DNA of 42,277 bases from Plebeiibacterium marinum (GTDB taxonomy: Bacteria; Bacteroidota; Bacteroidia; Bacteroidales; Marinilabiliaceae). The notes beneath the pieces are model-generated. The model had not been told where the DNA came from, made no database searches, and was given only the letters and a program-made list of their open reading frames with translations. Location: assembly GCF_026013615.1 (NCBI RefSeq), contig NZ_JAPDPI010000046.1:1-42277 (forward strand), read 5' to 3'. Below are positions 32,645-41,178 of the stretch, piece by piece. The position numbers and the translations under genes are program-made. Each line of letters begins with the position of its first letter. Positions within the stretch are counted from its first letter, which is position 1.

Positions 32645-33656
32645 ATATAATTCTGAGAATTTTTTCATATACCGTCAAATAACCTTCTATCATTTTATGA
32701 CGACTAAACAAAGAAGATGCCCTAGCGTAGCAATAATGCCGATTAATCGACTCTACATTTGTTACAGCATCAACAGCTTCAGCTATGTTAGAAACAAGGA
32801 AACCTGTTTTATTTTGAAGAATTAATTCAGACATGGAGCCAAGGTTAAAAGCAATAACAGGAGTGCCGCAAGCCATGGCTTCAACCACACTCAATCCGAA
32901 TGGCTCCGCAAAATGAATAGGATGTAATAAGGCAAAAGCTTTACTTAGAATTCGTTGACGGTCTTTTGGGCCAGAATTTCCCACATATATTATATCATCA
33001 TTGTTTATATATGGTTTCACATTTTGATCAAAATATTCCCGATCCTGTATTAAACCGGATATGATTAGTTTTCTTTTTGCTTTTTTAGCTATTTCTATCG
33101 CCTCATAAGTTCCTTTATCGGGGTGAATTCTGCCAAAAAAAAGTAAATAGTCATCAGGTTCACTATTGAAAGTAAACTCTTCAATATTAATTCCGTTATA
33201 CACAGTCGCAATATAATCAAGTTCTGGATGTCGGTCAGAATCACTTATGGAAACATAATGAGTAGTATGGTTGTATTTTTTATATACCGGAATGATTTTG
33301 GGAGACGAAAAGCCATGGATGGTTGTGACCATTGGTGTTTTAATTAAATTTGAATAGGTAAGGGGTAAAAAATCAAAATTGTTATGAATGATGTCGAAAC
33401 TATCAGCTTGTTCCATCAAATTACTGATGTGAAGGCATTCTGCAACTTTGGGATCAACAGATGAATCTTCGGCATAGGGTGTCTCGATTACCGATGACAA
33501 TTTTCCTTTCGTAATGGAATTACCGGTTGCAAATAATGTTACCTCAATTCCTTTTTCAATCAGTCCCTCTGCAATATTTGAAGCGACTTGCTCCCAGGGT
33601 CCATATTTAAGAGGTGGTGTACGCCATGCTATGGAGGATAGAATTGCTATTTTCAT
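32643..33656 (-). CDS. GT4-family glycosyltransferase
   Basis: A 337-residue GT-B glycosyltransferase. The N-terminal domain starts AILSSIAWRTPPLKYGPWE and has DIIHNNFDF. The C-terminal domain has FGRIHPDKGTYEAIEIAK and the nucleotide-sugar site HFAEPFGLSVVEAMACGTPVIAFN (E-x7-E type). It is cytoplasmic, a retaining enzyme using an NDP-sugar. It is encoded with a GH130 and a GT4/glycosidase fusion on the same strand, suggesting synthesis or turnover of one glycan, perhaps a mannan. Confidence 0.88.
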   Translation of the reverse strand: MKIAILSSIAWRTPPLKYGPWEQVASNIAEGLIEKGIEVTLFATGNSITKGKLSSVIETPYAEDSSVDPKVAECLHISNLMEQADSFDIIHNNFDFLPLTYSNLIKTPMVTTIHGFSSPKIIPVYKKYNHTTHYVSISDSDRHPELDYIATVYNGINIEEFTFNSEPDDYLLFFGRIHPDKGTYEAIEIAKKAKRKLIISGLIQDREYFDQNVKPYINNDDIIYVGNSGPKDRQRILSKAFALLHPIHFAEPFGLSVVEAMACGTPVIAFNLGSMSELILQNKTGFLVSNIAEAVDAVTNVESINRHYCYARASSLFSRHKMIEGYLTVYEKILRII

Positions 33657-33721
33657 TGTTTCAGTTTTAAAGTTGTTAGCTACAGTAATCAGTTACTGCG
33701 GCTACTGCCACAATCATTGAT

Positions 33722-34651
33722 TCAACCCATGGCTGGTCTACTATTGTTCAAGCAATGGTCGACTAATACATCAATATTTGCAGTTCCCACACACATGACT
33801 GTATCAGCTCCACCCCAATAAATTTTCAGGTTGCCGTCATCTTCTAAAACTGCACCACAACAAAAAACTACATTGTGTACATAGCCTGATATTTCATAAT
33901 CTTCTTCAGGTTGGAGAATCCATTCGTCTCCAACAGCAATAATTACAGATGGATCCAACAGGTTGTGCAAAGCTGCACCCAGGCGGTATACACAGCCGTC
34001 CATTGTAGGAAAAACGCCATGATATATATGTAACCAACCATGAGGTGTTTTTATGGGTGGTGCTCCCGGACCAATTTTCATCTCATCCCAATGGTATTGC
34101 ATGGGTTTCATGATAAGTTTCGACTCGCCCCAATATTTTAAATCAGGCGAATACGATATCCAGATTGACCATGGCGATATCTCCGAATGAGGACGATCCA
34201 GTCGGGCGTATAATCCGTTAATTTTTTCAGGGAAGATGACTACGTTTCGATAGTCGGCTTCAGTAATTAATGAAAATCGCTCAACGGTTTTAAAATCTTT
34301 AGTTTTTGCCAGCCCAATTCGAACCCCATGTTTTGAATAGGCACTATATGTAATCAAATATTCACCATCGATTGATACAATGCGGGGATCTTCTATTCCA
34401 TAGGTTTCATATTCTTTAAAAATTCCCTTGGTAGCCGGCACCATAAATGGCTTATCATCTACTTTAAAGTTGTAACCATCTTCACTGTCGGCTATTCCCA
34501 ATATACTACGCCCATTTAGCTTATGTGACCTGAATATCATGATATATTTACCGTGGTGCTTAACTACTGCAGCATTGTGTACTGTTGCTACCGGATAAGG
34601 CACATCCATCTTTGTAAGAATAGGATTATATTGATATCTGGTTATTAGCAT
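33722..34651 (-). CDS. GH130 family mannoside phosphorylase/hydrolase (short form)
   Basis: A 309-residue protein covering only the GH130 beta-propeller: NPILTKMDVPYPVATVHNAAVV, YGIEDPRIVSIDGEYLITYSAYS, GPGAPPIKTPHGWLHIYHGV and the late YEISGYVHNVVFCCGAV are conserved family blocks. No signal peptide is seen. It overlaps no neighbour but starts 6 nt after the GT4 fusion gene, so the two are in one operon. It probably acts on beta-mannosides made by the neighbouring transferases. Confidence 0.88.
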   Translation of the reverse strand: MLITRYQYNPILTKMDVPYPVATVHNAAVVKHHGKYIMIFRSHKLNGRSILGIADSEDGYNFKVDDKPFMVPATKGIFKEYETYGIEDPRIVSIDGEYLITYSAYSKHGVRIGLAKTKDFKTVERFSLITEADYRNVVIFPEKINGLYARLDRPHSEISPWSIWISYSPDLKYWGESKLIMKPMQYHWDEMKIGPGAPPIKTPHGWLHIYHGVFPTMDGCVYRLGAALHNLLDPSVIIAVGDEWILQPEEDYEISGYVHNVVFCCGAVLEDDGNLKIYWGGADTVMCVGTANIDVLVDHCLNNSRPAMG

Positions 34652-34657
34652 TGGTTA

Positions 34658-36976
34658 TTATGAATTAGATTGCCAGGCTCTTTTGGGGCTTTGTGGCAAT
34701 TGACCATCATCTCTTACATCAGGATTTTCCTCATTGCTTTTAATATCGATGGTGTGAAACTCTTCGTAAGCCTGTAAAACAGTTAGATGGGAAATTAAAT
34801 ACGCCAACGAACTTTCAGCACCCTGATTACGGTTTACACCATAACTTTCAAAGCCATCGCAACAACCGTTGGTCTCAAAATCGTACAAACTCATTCTTAA
34901 ATCGTTCTCACCTAAGAACCATAAAAATGAGATGTACAGTTTGCTCAGGTATTCCTTGTCTTTTGTAACAATAAATGCCTGATGGTACATTAAAACCATG
35001 GCCATAGCATCGATGGGTTGTTGCGCAAACACTGAGCGTTCGCCATCTTTTTTATACCATTTTTCATTGCCAATTACTGACAGGTAATTTTCATTAAGTG
35101 TGTGTGCGGTTAGAAATTGCATTGAGTTTATTGCAACCTCCAATACTTTATCTTCGTTCAGAATTTCGGCAGAGTGTAACAGTGCCAGTGGCAATATACC
35201 ATTATCATAAGCCAATAATGATTCAAACCAATGCCAATCTGTAGTTTCGTTTTCGTCATAGTGCTTAATTAGCTTGTGGGCCATATTTCGTAACCTTTCC
35301 GTCATGGAATCATCTGATGGATTCGATCTAAGATAATAGCAAACACCAATCATGGTATTTGCAATGCTACGTATGGATTTTAAGTTTTTAAAGTTAGGTG
35401 CAGCATTAAAAAACACTTCTCTTCCGGTTTGATAATAGGCATCATTGGGTGCGTTTCCGAGTAAGTACCCCAATGCCCATATTGTTCGGCCAAATGAATC
35501 TTCAGAACCTATTTCGTCGAGATAATGTCTGCTAAAGCTTAAAAAGTTTCTGAACGTGCCATCCTTATTTTGCATATAGTGGATATAGCTTAAATAAACA
35601 GGAGACAATTCAATTGCCCTGGAGTCTTTTATTTGTTTGTGCGCCATTAATACCATCAGTAAAGCACGGGCATTGTCGTCGAGGCAGTAACCTTCTTTAA
35701 GATTTGGGATGCCAAATTTTGCATGCTGAATAATACCCGTGTCATCAGTTAATCTATTGATGTGTGCCATTGAAAAAGGTGGCAGAATAAGCAGATCCAT
35801 TATGGTATCCTTATTTACTATTTTCTCGACTTTCTGGGTTAATGCCTGATGAGCTACTCTCAAATACTTCTGGCCGATTTTTGGCCATGTTATTTTTTGT
35901 CCGTATGCCCTGGCGTTACTTTTAAGCAAATTTAATTTTTCAGGATGGTCAAACAGTTCTGTTATAATGGAGGAAAGTTCCTCTGGATCATTAAAGTTAA
36001 AAAGTCGGCCTCTGTCATCGGCTAATAGTTCCTCGGCATGCCAATATGGTGTGGATACTACTGCTGATCCAACTCCAACTGCATAGGATAATGTACCACT
36101 GGTAATTTGTGCTTCGTTTAAATAAGGTGTAATATAAATGTCGGTAGCCGACAGATATTTGAACAGGTCTTTAATATCCAAAAATTCATTTAGAAAAACG
36201 ACATTATTCTCAAGTTTTAGGTTTTTAACAAGACGCATTAAAAAAATACGGTATTCTTCGCCCGAGTGCCTGACAACATTGGGATGAGTTTTACCTAAAA
36301 TCAAATAAATAACATTCGGATGCCTTTCGATCACTTTTGGCAACGCTTTTATTACTGTTTCAATGCCTTTGTTACGTCCAATAAAGCCGAAAGTCATTAG
36401 TACTTTTTTGGTGTCAATTTTTAATTCTTTTCGTGATATCTGACTGTCAAATTGTAAGTTAGGGACACCGTGGTCAATGAATTCAATCTTATCAGCAGGT
36501 ACCTGATAAATTTCGACCAAAAATTCAATGGCCTTATGACTCATCACAACGATTTTACTGGCCATTTTACAGATTTCCTGTAAAACTGCTTTCTCATTAT
36601 AGGAAGGTGTTTTGAGAATAGTATGTAATGTAACTATAAGAGGGACTTCAAGCCGATAAAGTAAAGGTAATATATAAACACCACTCTGGCCGCCAAAAAT
36701 GCCAAATTCGTGTTCGAGTATGCAAAGGTCAGCCCCGCTTAAGTTGATTAATTTTACAGCTTGCAAATAATCTTCCTGTCTGTTTTGTCTAATAATACCT
36801 TTTACTTCATCGGGGTATTCATATTCATTTGGAAAATCACTTAATGCGATAACAAACCCTTCGTTTGAATCGTTTCCATTGTCAGGATTATTAACCATTG
36901 AGTTGAACAAATCATTTGTAAATGTTCCAATACCACATTCTCTGGGAGGGTATGTTCCTATAAATGTTAATTTCAT
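34658..36976 (-). CDS. GT4 glycosyltransferase fused to an (alpha/alpha)6-barrel domain
   Basis: A 772-residue fusion. Residues 1-380 are a GT4 transferase (FIGTYPPRECGIGTFTNDL, LEHEFGIFGGQSG, FGFIGRNKGIETVIKALP, SGTLSYAVGVGSAVVSTPY). Residues about 395-745 form a helical repeat domain resembling glycoside hydrolase-like (alpha/alpha)6 barrels: DDNARALLMVLMAHKQ, SFGRTIWALGYLL, WHWFESLLAYDNGILPLALLHSA and FAQQPIDAMAMVLMY. It could extend and trim the same glycan. It is the first gene of the operon with the short GH130 and the GT4. Confidence 0.8.
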   Translation of the reverse strand: MKLTFIGTYPPRECGIGTFTNDLFNSMVNNPDNGNDSNEGFVIALSDFPNEYEYPDEVKGIIRQNRQEDYLQAVKLINLSGADLCILEHEFGIFGGQSGVYILPLLYRLEVPLIVTLHTILKTPSYNEKAVLQEICKMASKIVVMSHKAIEFLVEIYQVPADKIEFIDHGVPNLQFDSQISRKELKIDTKKVLMTFGFIGRNKGIETVIKALPKVIERHPNVIYLILGKTHPNVVRHSGEEYRIFLMRLVKNLKLENNVVFLNEFLDIKDLFKYLSATDIYITPYLNEAQITSGTLSYAVGVGSAVVSTPYWHAEELLADDRGRLFNFNDPEELSSIITELFDHPEKLNLLKSNARAYGQKITWPKIGQKYLRVAHQALTQKVEKIVNKDTIMDLLILPPFSMAHINRLTDDTGIIQHAKFGIPNLKEGYCLDDNARALLMVLMAHKQIKDSRAIELSPVYLSYIHYMQNKDGTFRNFLSFSRHYLDEIGSEDSFGRTIWALGYLLGNAPNDAYYQTGREVFFNAAPNFKNLKSIRSIANTMIGVCYYLRSNPSDDSMTERLRNMAHKLIKHYDENETTDWHWFESLLAYDNGILPLALLHSAEILNEDKVLEVAINSMQFLTAHTLNENYLSVIGNEKWYKKDGERSVFAQQPIDAMAMVLMYHQAFIVTKDKEYLSKLYISFLWFLGENDLRMSLYDFETNGCCDGFESYGVNRNQGAESSLAYLISHLTVLQAYEEFHTIDIKSNEENPDVRDDGQLPQSPKRAWQSNS

Positions 36977-37059
36977 TTTTATCCTCTTTTCTTTTTAAAT
37001 TGATACATGCAATACTTAACTATAGAGAATTAACCCATAGAGTGAGAGAAATACCTGAG

Positions 37060-37179
37060 TTAGACTTCGCTTTTTTTGTTTTTTTTTCTGCGCTTGGCTT
37101 CTCTGGCTAACCGCTTCTCTTTTAGTGTTTTTTCGGGTGCTTTCTTGTTGTTTTTTTTACTATCTTTTTCTTTTGACAT
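37060..37179 (-). CDS. Small lysine-rich protein, 39 aa
   Basis: From ATG 37179 the frame encodes 39 residues, of which about half are Lys or Arg (MSKEKDSKKNNKKAPEKT, then KEKRLAREAKRRKKNKKSEV). The frame is open further to 37245, but that part overlaps the kinase gene. It may bind nucleic acid or be a small ribosome-associated protein; no family was recognised. Low complexity makes it less certain. Confidence 0.5.
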   Translation of the reverse strand: MSKEKDSKKNNKKAPEKTLKEKRLAREAKRRKKNKKSEV

Positions 37180-37207
37180 GATGTTTGTTTTTAGTTTAAA
37201 TTTATTT

Positions 37208-37987
37208 TTATGGTTTTCCCAGAGGTAAAGTAAATTTAAACTCACTTCCTTTTCCTGGTTTACTTATTATCCATATTTTACCATTGTGAATGTCTATAAA
37301 CTCCTTACAAAGTGATAGACCAAACGCAGTTCCTGTTTCACTATTTGTGCCTGGCAATGAGTTGTTTTTGCCAGATTCAAAAAGGATATTACTTACTTCA
37401 TGTTCCATTCCAACGCCATAATCTTTAATCGTAACTTCAAGAAACCTATTGTTCTTACTCAATGTACTTATGTCGATCTTTCCGTTGGCATGTGAGTACT
37501 TAATGGCATTGCTAATTAAGTTTCTCAATATGCTTTTAACCATGTTCTTATCAGCAAACAATTTTATTTCAGAAAAAACAGGTAGAGTAATTTTGATATC
37601 TTTCAGCGATGCAAATAATTCAAGATTATTAGTCTCTTCAATCAGGATTTCTTTTAAGTCAATAATTTCAGGTTGAAATGAGTTATTATAGTTTTCAGCC
37701 AAAGCCCATATAAGAATACCATCAAGTAGTTTCATTGTTTGTTCAGCAGATTTTAGAGCGATTTCAATATATTCTTCAACCTTATTTCTATTCCATTCAA
37801 ATGCACCTTCTTTTAACAATCCTAAAAAACTTATCATGGAACTCATTGGTGATTTAATATCATGCCCAATTATTGCTATAAGCTTCTTATTGTCGGCAAT
37901 GATTTTTTTTTCTTTAATCTCAATTTGCTTTGAAAACTGATGGTTTGATATAACTTCTGAATGATTAATAAGCTTTAGCTCTTTCAT
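37208..37987 (-). CDS. Soluble sensor-less histidine kinase
   Basis: A 259-residue kinase without membrane or sensory domain. It has a short helical lead, HisKA with His42 (IIGHDIKSPM), then the ATPase domain with NLISNAIKYS, KDYGVGM (G1) and GTAFGLSLCKEF (G2). Architecture and motifs are close to the kinase at 9066-9914. No response regulator gene is visible. It lies between the small basic protein and the cupin gene on the same strand. Confidence 0.87.
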   Translation of the reverse strand: MKELKLINHSEVISNHQFSKQIEIKEKKIIADNKKLIAIIGHDIKSPMSSMISFLGLLKEGAFEWNRNKVEEYIEIALKSAEQTMKLLDGILIWALAENYNNSFQPEIIDLKEILIEETNNLELFASLKDIKITLPVFSEIKLFADKNMVKSILRNLISNAIKYSHANGKIDISTLSKNNRFLEVTIKDYGVGMEHEVSNILFESGKNNSLPGTNSETGTAFGLSLCKEFIDIHNGKIWIISKPGKGSEFKFTLPLGKP

Positions 37988-38017
37988 GATTCTTCATTTC
38001 ATTAATATAAAATCCTT

Positions 38018-38368
38018 TCAAATTTGAACTGCTTCATAACCGCTCTTAATGGTAGTTGAAATCATTTTAAACCTCTGGTTTGCTATAATATTATTTGATG
38101 TATGAGCAGGGATTATGATGCCTTCACCGGTTTTCAGTATGTTTTTATTTTCGTCAATTACTACTTCTGCTGTACCTTCAATAATTTGAATGAACGTATC
38201 GAAGGGCGATATTTTTTCTGCAAGAGCTTCTCCGGTATCAATAGCTACAACACTTACATTTCCGGTGGTTTTTCTTATGATGGTTTTTGTTACCACCGAA
38301 TTCGGAACATATTCTATTATTTCAATTAAAATATGCGATTTTGATTTTTCCATTTCAGTGGTTTCCAT
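38018..38368 (-). CDS. Cupin-domain protein
   Basis: A 116-residue protein with a cupin core: FDTFIQIIEGTAEVVID and TGEGIIIPAHTSNNIIANQRFKMIST match the two cupin motifs, but the metal-binding His residues of the first motif are replaced, so it may bind ligand rather than metal. Promoter C lies 17 nt upstream, so the gene belongs to the shared regulon. The histidine kinase gene follows after 30 nt and may be co-transcribed. Confidence 0.8.
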   Translation of the reverse strand: METTEMEKSKSHILIEIIEYVPNSVVTKTIIRKTTGNVSVVAIDTGEALAEKISPFDTFIQIIEGTAEVVIDENKNILKTGEGIIIPAHTSNNIIANQRFKMISTTIKSGYEAVQI

Positions 38369-38384
38369 ACGCTTTGTTTTGAAT

Positions 38385-38450
38385 TAAAGGTACTTTAAGC
38401 AATAGAACCATGTGTTATACTATTGATGGTTTAATTTACATCATTCACAC
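38385..38450 (-). promoter_or_regulatory. Shared-regulon promoter C (cupin and kinase)
   Basis: On the minus strand: GTGTGAATGATGTAA (38450-38436), 14 nt, AGTATAACAC (38421-38412), 19 nt, TACCTTTA (38392-38385), then 16 nt to ATG 38368. The spacing equals that of promoters A and B. The first element lies just beyond the radical SAM stop codon. Confidence 0.72.
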
Positions 38451-38453
38451 CTT

Positions 38454-39941
38454 TTACCGGGATTGTCTGAGTCCATATATTGTTCTGAAATGATATCCAT
38501 AAATAGTAAACGTTATTGCATCCGAGAATAATCCCGGCTTGTTAAATAGTGTCCAGATTAGTAATTTCCAATACTCAATTCTTCCTTTATTTACAATCCC
38601 AATAACATACATCGATTTTAAGAAAGCATTTATAAGAGAGAAATTGATTTTATTTCGCCTTTTGTCAAGCCTATTGTAATTCATCAACAATCGTCGGAGT
38701 CTTTTATAATAAGGTTTAGCTGCGTATATATTATGAATTATTTTTTTATATCCGTCCAATAATTCATCCAGATCCATTTTGGGTATAAAATTCATTGATG
38801 AATCGGTATTGTTACCCGTTGCTTCAGTGGTCAATCTGTTTTCGGTTTCCAACCTCTTGTATAAAACTGTGTTTTTTGGGGCATTTAATAGTCCAACCAT
38901 GGCCGAAACAATTCCACTCTTTTGAATAAAATCGATTTGCCGCTGAAAAACACTGGGGGTATCACTGTCAAAGCCTACAATAAAGCCTCCTGATACCTGT
39001 AGTCCTGAATTTTGTATTGCTCTTATGGACTCCAGTAAATCGCGATTTTTGTTTTGCACTTTATTACACGTACGAAGCGCTATTTCATCGGGTGTTTCAA
39101 TCCCAATAAAAGTTGAGGTAAAACCTGTTTCAATCATTAAGGACATTAATTCTTTATCATCAGCCAGATCAATTGAGCTCTGAATATTAAAGACAAAAGG
39201 ATACTGATGCTTGTGCAGCCATGTTTTTAATGTTGGTAAAAAATGTGTCTTAATTTCCTTTTTATTACCTATAAAATTATCGTCAACAATCGAAACAGGG
39301 CCTCGCCAGTTTAGTTGATATAATGCCTCCAGTTCCTTTATTGTTTGACTGGTGTTTTTCATTCTTACCTTGTGACCCAGAAGAGACGTAATTTCACAAA
39401 AGTCACATGAAAAAGGACACCCTCGCGATACCTGTATGTTCATAAAGACATATTTCTTCAACTCCAACAAATGATAATCAGGTACAGGCGAAAGGGATAG
39501 ATCGGCATATTGATCGGTTGTATATATTCTTTGGGGCTGCCCTATAGACAAATCTGCAAGAAACAAGGGTAATGTTATTTCAGCCTCATTTAAAACAAAA
39601 TGATCAATGAGAGGGTAGTTTTTGTATTCCTGGGTAAAAAGTGGACCGCCGGCAACAATTTTTTTCTTATGTTTTACACATTCTGAAATAGTTTTTTTGA
39701 CAGATTCTTTTTGAATATACATAGCACTGATGAATACATAATCGGCCCAGACAACATCCTTTAAATCTAGTTCAGAAACATTAAGGTCGATCAGTTTTTT
39801 CTGCCAATTGGTGGGTAGCATTGCCGATACGGTAATCAATCCAAGAGGAGGAACAGCAGCTTTTTTTGAAATAAACTTTAACGCATGCTTGAAACTCCAA
39901 AAGGAATCGGGATATAGTGGATATACAAATAATATTTTCAT
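38454..39941 (-). CDS. B12-binding-domain radical SAM protein
   Basis: A 495-residue protein. Residues 1-150 are a cobalamin-binding-like domain (KILFVYPLYPDSFWSF ... AVPPLGLITVSAMLP ... WADYVFISAMYIQ). The radical SAM core has the 4Fe-4S motif CPFSCDFCEI and downstream VDDNFIGNKKEI, FTSTFIGIETPDE and VSGGFIVGFDSDT, followed by a helical C-terminal region. Such enzymes carry out methylations or rearrangements of lipids, pigments or small molecules. The frame is open to TTG 40046, but ATG 39941 gives the typical family start; the longer form is possible because promoter D ends about 40094. Confidence 0.85.
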   Translation of the reverse strand: MKILFVYPLYPDSFWSFKHALKFISKKAAVPPLGLITVSAMLPTNWQKKLIDLNVSELDLKDVVWADYVFISAMYIQKESVKKTISECVKHKKKIVAGGPLFTQEYKNYPLIDHFVLNEAEITLPLFLADLSIGQPQRIYTTDQYADLSLSPVPDYHLLELKKYVFMNIQVSRGCPFSCDFCEITSLLGHKVRMKNTSQTIKELEALYQLNWRGPVSIVDDNFIGNKKEIKTHFLPTLKTWLHKHQYPFVFNIQSSIDLADDKELMSLMIETGFTSTFIGIETPDEIALRTCNKVQNKNRDLLESIRAIQNSGLQVSGGFIVGFDSDTPSVFQRQIDFIQKSGIVSAMVGLLNAPKNTVLYKRLETENRLTTEATGNNTDSSMNFIPKMDLDELLDGYKKIIHNIYAAKPYYKRLRRLLMNYNRLDKRRNKINFSLINAFLKSMYVIGIVNKGRIEYWKLLIWTLFNKPGLFSDAITFTIYGYHFRTIYGLRQSR

Positions 39942-40093
39942 GCCTATTTTTCTAGCGTTGATTTGTTTAATTGCATTGGAAAAATAAGTTTTGAGTAAAC
40001 TATTGAGGAAGAACTGGCTATAAATGAAGTTTAAGATTTTAGCCAAGTTGTAAAATTCTCTAATGCATTAAAATTGCTTCAACTATTTAAAGT

Positions 40094-40159
40094 TAAAGTT
40101 CGTGAAACAATAGAATTAAGGCGTTATAGAATTCTAATAAAAAATTACATCATTCACAC
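40094..40159 (-). promoter_or_regulatory. Shared-regulon promoter D (radical SAM gene)
   Basis: On the minus strand: GTGTGAATGATGTAA (40159-40145), 14 nt, TCTATAACGC (40130-40121), 19 nt, GAACTTTA (40101-40094; one base off TANCTTTA). The first element overlaps the stop codon of the AraC-type regulator. The radical SAM gene is downstream. Confidence 0.7.
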
Positions 40160-40714
40160 ATTTTCGAGTGTGTCACGCCTTTTATTTTTAAGATCCTTAA
40201 AATGGGAAGGGGTAAGTCCTGTAATTTTTTTAAATTGATTTGACAAGTGTGCCGCACTGCTGTAGTGCATTTTATAAGCTATTTCGGAAAGAGTTAGTTC
40301 ATCATAAACAATGAGTTCCTTAACTTTTTCAATTTTATGTGTCAAAAAGAACTTTTCAATAGTTATCCCTTTAACTTCTGAGAATAGATTAGCCAGATAT
40401 GTATAGTTATGATTAAGTTTTTCACTAAGGTAGTCAGATAAGTTTACTTTTATTTGATCATCAGTATAATGTACCAGTTCAATAATAGCAACTTTTATTT
40501 TTTCAACCAGAATACTTTTTTTATCATCCATCAATTCCAGTCCTGATTTTCTCAAAATGTGATCTAGTTTCTTTAGCTGATCATCAGATAGATTCTCAGT
40601 AACATTTGCTTCGCCTATATTGACATAAATATAGTTTAAACCAAGCTTTTCCAGTTCACTTTTAACCACCATTTGGCAGCGTATGCATACCATATTTTTA
40701 ATATATATTTTCAA
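40154..40714 (-). CDS. AraC-family regulator with CxxC N-terminus
   Basis: A 186-residue protein. The N-terminal 65 residues resemble a heavy-metal-associated fold with CIRC (Cys10, Cys13), then a linker. The C-terminal 100 residues are an AraC-type double helix-turn-helix (LANLFSEVKGITIEKFFLTHKIEKVKELI, LTLSEIAYKMHYSSAAHLSNQFKKITGLTPSHFK). It may sense metal or redox state through the Cys pair. Promoter D sits at its 3' end and three like promoters lie in the same locus, so it is the best candidate for the shared activator, by inference only. Confidence 0.82.
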   Translation of the reverse strand: MKIYIKNMVCIRCQMVVKSELEKLGLNYIYVNIGEANVTENLSDDQLKKLDHILRKSGLELMDDKKSILVEKIKVAIIELVHYTDDQIKVNLSDYLSEKLNHNYTYLANLFSEVKGITIEKFFLTHKIEKVKELIVYDELTLSEIAYKMHYSSAAHLSNQFKKITGLTPSHFKDLKNKRRDTLENV

Positions 40715-40856
40715 TATTCACATATTAAAACTGAATTATCTAAATTTAGTGATTATTAGCAAGTATATAAAGTAGCAAGTATCAAAGTTTTATAATTTCG
40801 ATTTCAAAGTTATTAAATGAGGCTCTTAGGTATAATGTTATAAATGCTTTTCTTAT

Positions 40857-41103
40857 CTTAATTTAGGTAGTGGTTTTTAAAAAATGATCCAAACATGAGC
40901 ATCTTTACCAGATTATGAACTTTCAATATATGCAGAAGTGCTATATTCATTACATTTTTTTTTTGAAAGAGTACGAATTCTTCCTTCCAGTTTTCTTTAT
41001 CAAAGTCTGTAACTAAAAACCAGGAGGTGTTATTTTCTAAGAGAGGATAGATACCGATAAAATGATTGCCTTCAACTGATATAATCGAATTAACAAATAT
41101 CAT
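40857..41103 (-). pseudogene. Decayed TOTE-type primase fragment
   Basis: On the minus strand from 41103 the frame reads GNHFIGIYPLLENNTSWFLV then TDFDKENWKEEFVLFQKK, a conserved block of the archaeo-eukaryotic primase domain of TOTE conflict systems (GIYPLL...WFL..DFD). After an A run near 40955 the match moves to another frame: CNEYSTSAYIESS, stop, SGKDAHVWIIF, stop, KPLPK, which fits the following ERSRSG..HVWIFF..P block. Frameshift plus two stops show that it is dead. Confidence 0.7.
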
Positions 41104-41119
41104 GCTGTAAAGTAGTGGT

Positions 41120-41178
41120 TAATATATTAGCTATATGATAAAAATATGGCTATATTTGTCTAATATATTAGCTATATG
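41120..41178. promoter_or_regulatory. Repeated operator overlapping the second hipB start
   Basis: The 18-bp sequence TAATATATTAGCTATATG occurs perfectly at 41120-41137 and 41161-41178, 41 bp apart (about four helical turns). The second copy contains the ATG of the hipB-like gene. A partial inverted relative, ATATGGCTATAT, lies between them. This is a likely autorepression site. Confidence 0.7.

Noticed and set aside
39942-40046. TTG 40046 as the start of the radical SAM protein
   Set aside because: The extra 35 residues do not look like the family, which starts at MKILFVYPLYP; it is kept as an alternative because promoter D is close.
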